Source: Branchiostoma floridae (taxonomy: Eukaryota; Chordata; Leptocardii; Amphioxiformes; Branchiostomatidae). From it: DNA of 64,000 bases. The stretch's first letter is position 1. Every line of letters starts with the position of its first letter. Of the stretch, positions 27,101 through 41,000 are shown in pieces. Location of the stretch: contig NC_049980.1 in NCBI RefSeq assembly GCF_000003815.2, positions 11,400,192 through 11,464,191 of the forward strand, given 5' to 3'. The notes beneath the pieces were generated by a model that saw nothing but the letters and a program-made list of their open reading frames with translations, ran no database searches and was not told the origin of the DNA. Both the position numbers and the translations under genes were made by a program.

Positions 27101-29655
27101 TACTTTCATGACATTTTGGCAAGGTCGGTTTGTAATTTTAGAATTGACATCAATCGTTTATGAATTTCATATATGTTACAGATGAAATATTCCTCACACA
27201 AGTTCTATAAATAAAAGTTTATAAATCGTATCCTTAAGTAGCTCAGGCAGGTAAGGGTCAATCTAGATTTGGCAGTGAACAGTAAAGGTGTACTGTGAAG
27301 CCCAGAGTTTCATAAAGCGGCGCGACCACAAGGAAAGAGAAGACAGATGTTCCAATAAGAAGCTACAAGCCAAGTAGATTGAGCAAGACTAGCAGTGGTC
27401 ATTACCAGAATCAATCAATCAATCTAATTGCCCAGCACACCTTTGGGGTGGACTTGATCGTTTAAAAGTAAGGCTTTAATCTTCAATCCAAAACAACTGC
27501 CTCGAGAAAAGTTCTCGAAATTAGGAAATGAACATTACGAGTTGCCTCCAGGATTCTCTTGGTTCTTTTATCCTCGTAAGTCGTGCCAATTTGCACCTTA
27601 TTTGCTGTCTTGTCAGCGATATCTCAATCATCTCTCTTCCCGCAGCGTTGCGACGGCATCAGAACGAAACGTTAGTTGCAATCGGGAAAAATTACACAAA
27701 AGACAGACTTCCATGCTTTCAACAGACTGTACAATTCGGAGTCCAGAACACTAAACATTACTCAGTACATTCAAACATACATTGAGACTAACTGACATCG
27801 TAAAGTTTTGGAAAAGTTTATACAGTACGCCTATCTTAATTTGGCAACCTGTTGCAAAAAGCAACAATTCCAGACTAAGACCCCGCAAACTAAGATTCCG
27901 GAGTAGGCTTTCAAGTTTTGCCCAGAACCATGCTGTCTTAAGCCTCATAATATACGTCGACTGCTTCGCTGACGCAGTCATCTAATCTGGAACGACTTTT
28001 CTTACTTCATACTCTTCAACTAAGCATTGTAATTGACAGCTCCGATCGTTTACAGCTCTATGAATGTGTCTGCATGTGATAATTGTGCGTTTTAGACATC
28101 TTGTATCCAATTATTTCATATCTCCCTCCATATACCCTGCTGTTGAACGAAGTGAATCGCGCCACAGTTAATGTTGCCTGTCGGTGTTCATGTAGCATCA
28201 CATAATTGACAAGAAATGGTTTCTGACGTCAATATCCGCAATATATCATGCAGGCTGGTTTTAGGAATTATGTTATATTAGGTGGTCAATTTGGATGAAC
28301 ACATCATAAAATTGATCTACCCACAGAAAATCAATGGATATCAAGTCATGTACGTAATAAACCAATCATTGCTACCATATGAACACCAACGCATATTAAA
28401 ATCGGATTAAGCTACAGATCACTCATTAATTCATTTCTTTATCAGTATCAATGTTAATTGTTTTCATTATGATATTTGACCTGTAAAATATCTTGTTACA
28501 AGTCGGTTTATCTTGACTTGAAAATTGTCGTCACAAACGTTTTTGCTGCCTATTCTACGTTTAATTTAAGGATACAAGACAGTCTGGTGGGCATACAGCA
28601 GCATCGTTAAAGCCTGGTCAAAGTAAGACCCGATACCGTTGAAGTCAATACTTAACGTAATGCCTAACGCAATATGGCTCTTACAAATGTAGTTGCAAGA
28701 GGAAAAGACGTTATATTAGATCGACGAAAAACTACTTGTTTTAAAGATGAAGGAAACCCTCATTTTCTCAATACATATTAAAACTGCTGAAGAAGTCACA
28801 ACTTCGGGAGTCGATAAGATCTGGTCTATGTGGACAGATGGTCACTACAGACAGGATTGTTCATGCCTGCATCAATAGAAATCCAATATATCATGTGCCC
28901 AAAAGCGGTCACATTGGCCAGGCGGTCCTAGTATAGAGACCTGACTGTACTGAGTAACTCTGACCAATGTCTACTACATGTACTACCAAACAGATTATTG
29001 GAGCACGCCAATATGAGTACCAATTTATTGAGAGCCTGAACACCCTCCCTGTATGTTCATGCTGCGTTTACAAACCACACAGGATAGTGTACGTATCATT
29101 AGGTCAGTATAACATTGATGGGACCCATGAGCAGCTGGTAAGACAGAGTCACACATGAATCATACACGGTTCCTAGCCCATCCCTCCACCAGAGAGGTAA
29201 TTTACAAGGTACCGCACACTAGATCATCCGGAAGAAGACGAACATCAATTCTCGGACTCTCGCCGTAAAAGGATTTATCAGTGCGGAAAGAGGTCTACTG
29301 GGCATCGACGCCCATCTCAACACCTGCCGCCTAGCCTATTTATGACGCAACATCCGGTCCCATGATACAATGAATTACGTCCCCGGTGATTTACAGAGGA
29401 ACAAGGATCCTCAACAGGAACTCTGCTTTGGGACATGATAGTGCCTAAACGATGTCAAAAACCGCCCATGCGCTTCAAGAATAAAACGGAGCGGTTTACA
29501 TGGGTTAGCAAGAATTCTCCTTAGACCTAGAGTAAGTGTGGAGACATGGTAGGGGGTTGATTGCTGTAAAAGTAATGGTGGGCTGATTGTTTATCTCTTG
29601 TGACCACTGGGTGATGATCCGAATCTTTGTTGAACACTGTTTCGGTAGGGAATAC
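21166..29655. other. no gene recognised; non-coding DNA
   Basis: About 8.5 kb without a recognisable exon, RNA gene or long repeat. The longest frames (21290-21721, 26097-26549) overlap frames on the other strand or lack any domain. Composition is AT-rich with many scattered stops, as expected for intergenic DNA or a long intron. Confidence 0.4.
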
Positions 29656-29729
29656 TGCAGTGGCAAAGGTGCTAAACATATTAATGGTGTTTTAACATCA
29701 TTAAGATGTTCAGCACCTTTGCCGCTGCA
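29656..29729. repeat. 74-nt near-perfect hairpin
   Basis: The arms TGCAGTGGCAAAGGTGCT.. and ..AGCACCTTTGCCGCTGCA pair along about 34-36 positions with roughly four mismatches and a loop of about one to three bases. The size and shape resemble a microRNA precursor, but a very short loop is atypical, and a minimal MITE consisting of its two inverted ends is equally likely. Confidence 0.75.
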
Positions 29730-29755
29730 ATAAAAAGGGTTCACCAAATGTTAAG

Positions 29756-30067
29756 ATAGAGATTACGATCAGGCAAAATCGCTGTTTCTATCGATAAAGA
29801 TTGTGATCATAATCTCTGTAGACAGGGGTTGCATTCAGACAGATCAGGGTATTTTAGAGTGGCCTTCCATTTATAAATTCTGAGTTTCAAGTCAGATTGA
29901 TCTAAAATGACATAGATTAAAGTTAAAAAGTTCTGTCTTTAGATTTTCATTTTAATACCTCAGTTGGAAATTCTCTTTCGATAGATTCGCCACTTGCACT
30001 GGCAGAAATGCTGATTGCGATCTCTACCGAAAAAAAATCGGCGATTCTTCCAGATAACAATCTCTAC
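29756..30067. mobile_element. MITE, TAGAGATTACGATC family, copy 1
   Basis: The left end ATAGAGATTACGATCAGGC is mirrored, with divergence, at the right end (minus strand TAGAGATTGTTATCTGG). Each end is followed by an AATCGC block, and extra internal copies lie near 29815 and 30015. A smaller relative lies at 37769-37895. Non-coding. Confidence 0.55.
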
Positions 30068-30147
30068 CCGGGTTCACGCCTATCAGGAGGTGATTGTTTT
30101 AATCATTAAGTTTTTAATCTTAATCCAATCAAAACCCTCACAAATGT

Positions 30148-30275
30148 AAGCCCATGTCACACACAACGGCCAAGGCTTCTCGACCTTCTCCAGACCATGA
30201 GTTGGGAGTTAGCCGTGAGCGAGGTCATCAGTGGTCGGAGAGGCTACCTGCTGGTTTTCGATAGTCCTCTACGCT
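30148..30275. mobile_element. MITE, CCCTGTCACACA family, partial copy
   Basis: Begins TAAGCCCATGTCACACACA and contains CGACCTTCTCCAGACCATG followed by GGTCATCAGTGGTCGG and GGCTACCTGCTGG, colinear with the left half of the copy at 7411-7695. The right half is missing. Confidence 0.65.
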
Positions 30276-30433
30276 AGTTATAATTTTGAAAACGGAGTCA
30301 GGAAAATTCTTTTTGGATGCCATCATATGAATAAATTCATAGGATAGGTCCTACCAAACCAGTTTAGGCATTGATTGTCGTTGCAAAGCATACGGAAAGC
30401 CCTGTATGTGCGGCAGCAGCTTAGAAGTTAACC

Positions 30434-30796
30434 ATGGAATTTAGGGTTGACGAAGGCCAAGGAGCATGTCAGCTTACAGTGAAGCTTCCATTGAAATGTC
30501 GTACATTCAATCCTAATCTGACAAATCATTTCATCGGGTACAATTGTGATGGTATCTGGGTCTCTTTTAGGTCCCATCCCAAAAATGGACCCATTAACTA
30601 TCAAGGACGCCAAGGAACAGTTATTCAACCATATCCACCCTATCAGTCACTTTTGTCAGTCCCAAATCATGGAAGGCCCGTAAAACCTCCCATGTCACGA
30701 CAGCTTTTAACAGCTCTTATAGTGGAAGAAATACTCGGAAGTACGAGCGTTCACATGGGCTTTACAATGATGAACGTCTCCCATTCACCAAATTGA
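30434..30796 (+). CDS. unrecognised 120-codon open frame
   Basis: A single uninterrupted frame from ATG to TGA. The translation contains no signal peptide, transmembrane segment or motif I recognise, and its sequence (a Pro-rich middle near residues 60-85) gives no clue to function. It lies between MITE copies and may be chance or a relic. Confidence 0.15.
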   Translation: MEFRVDEGQGACQLTVKLPLKCRTFNPNLTNHFIGYNCDGIWVSFRSHPKNGPINYQGRQGTVIQPYPPYQSLLSVPNHGRPVKPPMSRQLLTALIVEEILGSTSVHMGFTMMNVSHSPN

Positions 30797-31114
30797 CTTA
30801 AATATATTAGTCACTTTGCGATGTTATACTATGTGTGAAGTACTGATAGTGGGCACTTATGTTGACAAAAGTTTGGAACCCACACAAAAGATTGATTTAT
30901 ACACAGTAATACATCTCAATGTTGAGATGGTCCACTTCTGTGGAAGTAGTTAACTCCTGGGACAAATCTCTTTACCTGCAAAGCTGATTCATCTAAGCTG
31001 ATACTACACCAACTTAAACATACCAAAGCTATGGTTTTGCATATTATGTTTTTAAACAGCATCTTCACCCTCCGTGAGTAGATTCGTTAGGTTGGTACGT
31101 ACCTCAACGAAAAA

Positions 31115-31308
31115 AGAGACTCTTTTTTCCACAACCGTTTCTTACTCACACCAATTGCAACGTTTCGGTGACCATCTATCACCTTCTTCGGGGCAATTCT
31201 GACTGAGATGCAGTGCAATGTGAACCAGTCAGAATTGCCCTGAAGAAGGTGACAGACGGTCACCGAAATGTTGGTGTGAATAAAGCAATCGTTGTGTAAA
31301 AAGTCTCT
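31115..31308. mobile_element. long hairpin element with CTGAAGAAGG..CCGAAA arms
   Basis: The left arm (31115-31205) and right arm (31226-31308) are inverted copies with a 20-base loop. On the plus strand the right arm reads CCTGAAGAAGGTGACAGACG then GTCACCGAAATGTT; the left arm, read on the minus strand, keeps the version CCGAAACGTT. Inside each arm a smaller hairpin (GGTGAC..GTCACC) can form. Such CTGAAGAAGG..CCGAAACGTT tails are, as I recall, frequent at the ends of retroelements in many animals, including Penelope-like elements; here two tails face each other. Confidence 0.7.
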
Positions 31309-32069
31309 TAATTCAGATCTTCACCCTGTGAGGCATCTGCGACACCAAGCTTCTTATTAGGAGATGCTATTTAAGATATATTTCTTATGATAAGAAATAA
31401 ATGAAAGAATCATGCAAAATAGAATACCATAGTATTCTCTTTTACTATAATGGTACTTACAGTACACCAATATGGTGATATGCTTATTGGCGGTATGAAT
31501 GTTTTATTGTCTGTCAGCTTTTCAAACGGAATAAATAATTTCACTAAATGTTAATACTTTTGTCTTTGATCTCTCTGTGTATGGTAAAATGTATGGGACA
31601 ATACCAACATGTCAAAAAACAATTTTGAGGTTTATACAACAGTCAACAACACAACATACACATATACAGATACTGCCATCATTGCACTAAACATTATTAA
31701 ATGCAAAAATGAAAACACATATTGGTATAATTCAATATCTTTACCATAACTCTAGGGTAAAATCAACGCTTATCGATTCTGAATGGTAAATATAAATTAC
31801 ACATTAACCACTCTCAGACAATCATAAAAGGTAATATTGATTATTAGATTTTCTTTGGAAATCCTCAAAATAAAGACATCAACTGAGAAGATTTGGATCG
31901 ATAAACCAATACTTTAAAATGCACTCTTACATGTGTCATTGCCATTGGAGTGCCCGTATCATTTACAGGTCATACAAAGAAATTTGATAATGATACTTAC
32001 CTACTCAAAATGAGCACAAAATATGCTTTTTTAAAGAAGAAGTCAGACAAAGTGTAGAAACCTAAATAC

Positions 32070-35000
32070 TTAAGTAACTATTTTTGTGTCATCTTGAGTT
32101 TGATCTTGATTGACAAGTAGACCTTTTTGTGTATTTTTGTGTCCTTGTTCCGACTCCTCCTTGGCCCACTCCTGTACTGTGCCCCTCCCCATCAGGAGAA
32201 ATGTAAGAGTCCCAAAGGCATAGATGCCCCCTGCTATGTAAAACACTTTCTGCCATTGAAGTTTCCGAGATGGCCAGGTTTTCTGTAAAAAATGATGCAA
32301 AAGATGCGTCTGAATGATGAATAAAATGAAAAATAAATTCTTATGTATCTATTTATATATGTATGAATAAACCATTCTAAAAACTGAGATGTTGATGACA
32401 TTTCTGGAAATATATAGTAGCAGTTGTAGTTGATGATCTATCATAATTCATACACCTATCATAGAGGAAGATATATTGTGTGATCATCTTCAAATTCTAT
32501 GCTATTCTATGACTGCGCTCCTGACAAAGTTGGTGTTGGGTTGGGAGTAGCTTGGAACCCATCCTATTTTAGCTTCAGTTCATTCGTATGCACCCAAGCA
32601 GAATATGAATGTCCTGACTATTATCTTTCCAAATCCATAGTCGACCGAGGAGCAGACATCTTTCAATGACTTGTTGGTAATCTCACTGACTAACTCTGAA
32701 CCACAGTCGTTCATGACTAACTACCGACCATGGTCCGGAGAGGGTTGGTATTACTAAGCAAACAGCTATGCGTGACAGACAGTTTAATCAAGGTTCCTTA
32801 CAGCATGTTTGGTGAGAAAGCCCACCACTGCAGGCCCAGCAAACCCGGGGACTGTTGCGATACAGTTGGTGATGCCCATCAGCACACCTGCATGCCTGTG
32901 GGGGTTGGGGGAAGAAAAGGCCAACAAAAGGGCATTGACAATCACATTGGTCACTCTAAAGCTGGTTGACTGTCTGATGATAGAAACGGTCGTTGACAGT
33001 GAGACAATGGCTTAAGATAGTGCACATGAACATGTCTGTGCTAAATTTGTCCCCATAAGGAATTGATATTTCAAAAGTTTGTTAAGTGGCAGTATAGAAA
33101 TGAAATTGGCACATTGGCATTCTGTATCTGTCACCTGTTGCTTGTGTGACTCATTCACTTCATTAACGAAGATATAAGTATGTGTTGGTTATGTTATCTC
33201 GTTCATCTTTAGACACATCACAACTTGAAAAGGGAAATTTGCAAAAGAATAGTTGATATCATCAGAAATGGTGATTACATTGCTGGCCTCTCCATTAGCA
33301 TCTGTTGTATACATAATGGCATTTTCTCAAAAGGTAAGCACAAGTTTTTTTTTTCCAATTCAAGCGATTTCTGGTGATGCAATAAAGCAATATGAAGAGG
33401 CAAAAATTGAAAAATGTGTGGCAGTCCTATCATACTGATGATATTGCTGCTTTTCCATATTGATCTGTGGGAGGGGGTTCGACCCCAGGGTCAGTTCCAG
33501 CTCACACATGTTGTAAGGGGTTATATTCGTCATTTCAGATGCTGACGTAAAGCCGTTGACCCCGTGTATGAGGGAGCTTCAGGCATTAGCCTCAGGCACT
33601 AATTGTGAAGAGAATGGGTGGCCTGCTTTGCTTGAATAAAGATGTAAGCTGTAGAGAGGCCACATTGCACTACTAGCTTCTTAAAAAGCATCATACTTCG
33701 ACTCAAATGTGTTCAGAAATTAAAAGAAGAAGTTCCATTATAATATTTTCAAAATCCCCTGGTTTTCTGATCTCTTTAGGCTTTGCCATTGTGGTTATAG
33801 CTATTACCATCGTTGAATGCAGCACATCTTTGTTCTAATATATTGTCGATAACTCCAACATATGTTTCAGCACCTTGGAGAGCACTGGTCTGGTGTTGTT
33901 TCCTGTCTCTTGATTTTCAAAGTTTTCTTATATCGATCAAAACCCCAGAGAGCATGATTGTTATCTCTCCTGCAGCAGTTATTGGAGGGTGACCATTACA
34001 GCCCACACGCCCATCAGGGTGACTGACACAGAACCTAAGGAAGAGACCCTGAGTACGTCACTGCTGTCTAATACGCCATCAACTTGATGTTATACATACA
34101 TCACCATTTGGATGCCCAAGAGTCACCCTAGGATCCACAAGTGATTCTTTGATGCTGGAACAGATACCTGTTCACTGTTCTATTGTTTCTCAGAAACTAG
34201 TCATTCAGGAAAGCCCAGCTGACCATGCTATGACTCATAGAAAATAGCCTATATTCATTGGTTGATTTTGTAATGATCATTAACAAACCAGTGCTCCCAT
34301 AGAGGGTGTGATTGTCCCTGATGTTAATCCCTCTTATAATTCCTATGCTATCATAAACAAATTTAATTTGCTGCCATACAGTAAAATTAAGAATGGTAGA
34401 TATGAATATTCAAGGCTAAATCTAATTTTAAATAAATCATTTTCATAGCAAACCTGGTTAAAAGGCACATGTATAACAACCATCAATGCCAAATTCCAGA
34501 ACTGATGTACCTTGTAGTCATCAGAATGAAAAATTAAAGTGGGCCAGCTTGTGTAGTATCATACCAATTGCCTTTATAAGAAGCACTTAAGAAGGAATGA
34601 TGTCATGGATTAAGGGGTAAAATCCTTGCAAATTACACATGTCAAAGGACAACGGTTTAAAGATGCTAATTTCTCCCCATCTGACTGAGGAACAGCAGAG
34701 GCTAATGAAACAGTGGAAGTGCAGTAATCATTATGAGGATTCCTGTGGGGTTGGTGGCACATATGGCCCGCCATACTGGGTAATGAGCAGGGATTTAGAT
34801 GGGATTATCTGCTTCTAAGAAAGTGTTAAGCCTCATCAGCGTCCAATAGACATGTAGTGTTAGTAATATCTAGCATGTTCTTTCCTGTACGAGGTTCAGC
34901 TATGACGTAAAATTTCAGATCATGTTATAGCAGATGCAACACTGTTCCTGAGTATTTTCTCAATGCTTGTTCTATAGCTTCAACCTTTCTGTTATGTGAT

Positions 35001-38000
35001 GTTATGCATATGTAGCATATTGTATTACTGTACTAACTGTTACAAGAATTAAGTTGTATTTTGCAGAGAGAATATCCTCTACTCTTTCTAAGCTGATCAA
35101 AAACCATCAAGAGCAAAGCTGTTACTGTAGTTGTTATATGGCATCGGAGAATAAGGAATAAAGTAAGGAGGGAATAGAACAAAATCATCATGTTGGATTC
35201 TCTAACGGAATTAAAGCACATTCTTGTTTGATCCTTGAAAGGACCACAGTAATTCATGAGATTCCACCTGGGATGTGTACATAAAGCTACAAAAGAAAGG
35301 TGGGATGAAGGAACAGCTAGATAGGTGGGAACTCATTTGTGTGGGTGATCTGATTGATAAGCATGATGATTAAAGGACACTCACACTTCAGACAACTTTT
35401 ACTATCGTCGCTCAAAAGTTGAGCCAGCTTTAGTATATTGTAAAAACACATCAAAGTGCTTTTGAGTTATTGGATGTGCACTGGTGCATTCAGGGTATTT
35501 TGGAACTCAGCTCAGGCTTTCAAACTTAAAACTTTATTATAGATATATATCAGTACAATCATTGCATATGTAATTTTGTATACTATGATAAACTATAAAT
35601 TTCATTTAAAGATACAAATGATGTACAAATAAAGCAGCAAAATGTACAAACCTAACCCCGACACTAACGCAAGAAACATACTGTGAATTTGTTTATTTTT
35701 GTGGGGATTGAATTTTGACGGGGAACTACAGACGATGATGAGTGAGTGAGTGTGGATGTAAAGGTTTTTCTATATTCCTGTAAGTCCATCCAAAGCAGTA
35801 CTGCAGCACATGTACAAGAACACAATTATTCATGGTGTGATAATTTGGCGGTCGTCATCATTTTGCAGTGAAGCGGCCCCATAAATTTGTAATACTATGA
35901 AATGTTTGCAGATTTCTAGTACCTGGGTGCGATGTCTAGGTGGTTGATCTGGAAGCCTGACATGCCCAGCCCACTGGAGGCGATCCCCACGGTGAGGAAC
36001 AGCACTCCCAGGTACTGCTGGTGACAGCTCACATACCCGGCCAGCACCAGGAAAACACCTTGTAGCAGCATACCTGTCATATAAGGGAGAGATATACCAA
36101 ATGTTACTTTAAATTTCCAGTTGACAAATATCACCTCATTCGATGCTTTCAAAGAGCCACCTTGGGAAATTGCAAGACTGTATTTATCTAATTCATCTAA
36201 TTATAAAATGTGGGGAAACAATCATTATGGTTACCAATATGGACACATTACATAATTTGCATAGGAAGACACTACCTAATTCTGCCAAAATGTATTGTAC
36301 TTGGTAAAACCCTATCCCTTGCTTCTTTTTTCCTAGTGTACTGCCTATAGTTGAACAGACTTTGGATACAGCAATGCACATAGCAGTTAGCTTAAGAACT
36401 GCAGCTAGCCTATTGCTCTTTGAACCATACAATATTAAAGGGGTTTATTGTGGCAGTCTCAATAAAGGATTGTTTGTAAGGACAATTCAAGTTTCTTAGC
36501 AACATCTTGCTGTCAAAAGCTGAGGGTATGAATCATCACACACAGCTCAGGCAGCAGACAGAACAAGAACTGAATGACATAAGATATGGACCCAACATAA
36601 TCCAAACTTGGAGATGTACAATGTTATTGAGTCTAAGCAGACAGTTGAAACACAGAAATACATTGTACAATTCAAAGATATACATGACATTGTAAGATTC
36701 ACCTCTAAAGAAACATGCACTTCCAACCATATGACATTCAATAAATAAAATGTTGATTTGACCTTCAGCTTACCCAAACTGTTGAATAGCTTCCTGACAG
36801 CTGCTGTGCTGAGCAGCTGCTGTTCCCTGAGCTTGTCAGCCAGCTGCCCTCCCAACACCTGTACCAGCCACATGCACAGGTATGGCAGGGCTGACAGGAA
36901 ACCATCCTAGTCATTACAAAAAAATGATATATGTTCATATATTCATCAAAGCTATATACATATAAATTGTGATAGTTGCAAACAATGATGACAGATACTG
37001 TGATTTGTTTGGTTCCATGGGTTAAAATGGAAAGGACACTCAGGTTTTTGCTGTGATTTAGAATAAACACCTGCAAACATTTCAAGATATACAGTCAGTT
37101 CATTTTTGTTCCTGTGCATGATTTTATTTCTACCAGATGATTTTCACACCTGATTCTGTGTCAATTGCCAGTCTCCGTCGGTATGTAACATAAATAACAC
37201 AAATTTATCATGTTGGGTTGCTTTCTGTGCCTTTTTAACATGGACTTTTAGTATTGAATATACTTTGTAATTAGATACTATTATGAATGAATTTTTATGG
37301 AACACTGTTGTGAGACCAGATAGAAAGAGTTAAACACCTGTGTGAGATCAAATAGCAGTATTTCCTTCATGTAAGTTGGGAGGTTGGTGGAGAGGGTGTA
37401 TGTTCCCCAGTTGAAGCAGATGTGTGTGATGATGAGGCCCCACACCGGCACAGAAGTGGCAAAGGACAGCCAAGGGGTAGAGGTAGTCTACAACAGAAAA
37501 AAAATCAATTGTTGGGAAACATGTCACAATGTTAAATGAGTTTAATCCTGCAGATCATGACACATTGTCTGAATGTCCAATTTAGAAGTATTTCATCATC
37601 ATCATCGGTCAACGTGCTTACACACAATGGGGTTATACTGCCCCTTATATTGCACCGGGTGGTTTGCGGTGAATCACCAACTCCCATCAGAAGGATTTGC
37701 ACCAATGCACACCGCACTTGTGGGGGTTCTTTAACGTGCCTAATTTACTAAATTTTATTCAATGCATATGTCACAGTAAAGATTACGATCCAGGACAATT
37801 GCCGATTGTCCTAGGACAGATCGCAATGAGAGTTGGTCCTAGGACAGGCTGCAATCGGGATCTGTCCTAGGACAATCGGCGATTCTACTGTGACACATAC
37901 ATGTAGTCATGATGCTTTGACAAATCTTGTCACTGTTACAGTAATTGTTAAACTAAGTCACAGACAGGTGAGTGCATAAAGATCTTACCTTAGATAATGA

Positions 38001-41000
38001 AGTCCCTTCCCTGAGCAGTGATTGCTCAATATACTCCCTCTCTATATGAGAGATTCTGGGATGGTCTCTGGGAGAGTTATACACTAGGAACATCCATGCA
38101 ACAAACCACAGACAGCCAAGAGTACCTGGGTCAGGATGCAAATATTATGAACAAAAAGGGTTATACACACCTAATATCTATACTGTCTATTCCTGGCAAT
38201 TATGAAATACCTCATTTCATTGCCTCACGGTGCAATATAAATGATTCTTTTAAAGAAGGGCAATCGTTTTTACACATTAAACGTATTTTCATTAACAACT
38301 AGTATTCAAAACTTGGACTGAGCAAAGCAATTTGGACTAATCCTTGTTGCCATTCACAGTTTAGAATTAGTGGACATATCTGATATTCTGTGTTTCACAA
38401 TGGACCCTAAGTCTAGTGGGGTCTTTATACTTTAATATCAAAAAATCAAATAATATTGGGACCTATTCCAAACATTGCAAACTTTAGCAGAAGATTTTTT
38501 AACTATCTTAAAACTTTTTAAATGTTATTAAACTTAATCTTAAGTTGTTCTAAACAGTCTTCAAGATGCTTTGAATACATCTTGAGACTCTTAAAGTTAC
38601 CTTCAAGATGCTTTAAAAGGATCACAAGAACTTTATACAGATCTCGAGAAACTTTGAAAAATCTCAAGATACTTTGACTTCTCAAAGATTCTTCTTGAGA
38701 TTTTTCCAAAGTGGTTCAATCTATATATATCGAAATGTTTTTTTTTCCATAATCGTTCTTACCAAATGCATAGAAGACCACAGGCCATCCAAAATGTTGA
38801 CACATAATGCCTGACACAGGGAGGGCCAGCATTATGCCAAGGTTTCCACCTGAAATTGTGACAATTACAACATGTAACATACATGTATCCATCATTTTCA
38901 GTTTCTGTTCATTGAAGACTTCAACTTCACTGAAGACACTAATCTATGAAACAAAAGACTAAAATTGTAAATGATTTAGCATTTAGACCATTAATTTAGC
39001 ACGTACAACTATAGAAAGGTAGCACTGTCTGTACCTGATAGTGAAATAGTTACCAGCTTGCTTCTCTCTATGGGAGGTGCCCAACTCCTCCACATGGCAT
39101 GCATGGCTGGGAACAGAACACCCTACAGGTATGGGGGGGCAGGTAATTTTAATTGGGGGACAAGATTGTTTTTGTATAGTGTCAAAACTCTGTTTTCTGT
39201 GGGTTAGGTCAAGGAAGTTTAATATATACAACTTCCTTGGTTAGGTAAAACAAATTTGCTTTTGGAAGTAATACTGAGAGTCTGAAATTCCTACACATGC
39301 TCAAAGAAACAGTCATAATTTTAGATAAGAGTTCAACTAGTACAACATTAAGAACTTTTCCAAGATGTGATTGATAATTGTATGGCCATGCTAGATACCT
39401 TGACAATTTATCAGCCTTATGTGTTATAATTATATCAAATATTGTCTTTGCCTTTTTTTGCCAAGTCTGTTTTACAGTAACTGCAATGTGACTCTTTGAC
39501 AAAAAATTGTATAAATCTGACTATCATATAGTATATAAATACATGGAACAAAATTTAATGGTATTTTCACATCCTCACAGAACCATGAATCTGACCTCTG
39601 CCAGCCCTTCGGCCACTCGGACAGCAATGAGCAGCCATGTGGCTGTCCGTGCTGCAAGGGGTGTCAGCAGGGTGAAGACAGCTGTGAACAGGATCCCCAG
39701 CCCAAATACCAGCTTCCCTCCGAACCGACCTGCAGGAAAACAAACAGGCCAACTGGTATACAGTATACTCAGGTTCTTGAAATAAGTTAATATATTGTCA
39801 TCAGTGCCTTTAGAAGAGCAAAGTTTTTTAAAGGGCAGCTATATTTCTCTCCTAATTAAAAGCAAGTTTGTAATTTTGTGTTTTATATACAGTAGGTGCC
39901 TTTCCAGGGGTTACCTAGTAGTGGCTATAATTTCTTTAATTTCTGTTAAGCCACTACTGGGGAATCATACAAAAGTTTACAACAATTTAAAAAAAAATTA
40001 ACTCCTGACCAAAACCTGCATGAAATTTCAGGTGTACAGTATAAAACTGAGAACTGATCAGTGTCTTGCCTTATCAGTGTTACCACTGTCAGCGGAAAAA
40101 AAATTAAGGACTATTACCTTGTTTGTGTATTATGAGTGTTCCCACCTCAAAGTAGCACACGTTACATGGTCATCCTTTTGTTTCTTAATCTTTTTACCAC
40201 AAACATAAAGAGTACTAGAACTCTATTGGATGTGTCACAATGTAAACTGTATCTCTGTTATATACTTTGTCTGACCCTTGCCTCTTCCCTCAATGAAAAG
40301 TGGCCTACAGGCTAATTTGAGCTTTCATGAATAAATAAAGGTTCAAACAAAACTCAGTGTTCCTGTTCTACCCTAGCTTACCTGCCAGCCAGCCTGCAGG
40401 TATCTGTGTGAAGATGTATCCATAGTAGAACGCCCCCAGGATGGTGTTCTGGGTGGTGGCATCCCAGCCAAACTCTGCTGGCTAGTCATGCGTCAAAGGC
40501 CAAAAAAAAAAGATTACCAACATTGATTCATGCCTGGTGAATGAACATTTCTTACAAATCTCTTGCTTGCAGCTTGGGGAACATAAAACTTGCAGATGGA
40601 TGAAACAAGATACCCCACAAATTCAAACTGTAAATGATGTCAAGATGTGATAGTAAACAAATACTAAGCTTATCAACCATTAATCCATCTAATGTTGACT
40701 TAAATAAACATTTACAGCTTTGATATTTTTCATCAATTCTAGCAAAAAACTTCATCTCGGTGTTCCTGTCAACAAGACTTTTTCTCAGTACTATTGACAG
40801 GAATTGTCAAAATCAGAAGCCAAAGAACCTTTCAACTCTAACCTTTGTATCCCTGAGGATGATCCTGTAGATGTTGCAAAAGTATGACCTCTTGACATTA
40901 CGGTACAAGAATGATTTAATATACTGAATGGATGCATATTGACTGAAATATAGTCCTGTCCTCCTCGTTCATACAGCCACCTCATTCCCTTTGCTCACTC

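Noticed and set aside
36193-36432. Extra SLC17 exon between exons 9 and 10
   Set aside because: The frame has no similarity to the carrier family, and exons 9 and 10 already join in phase with continuous homology.
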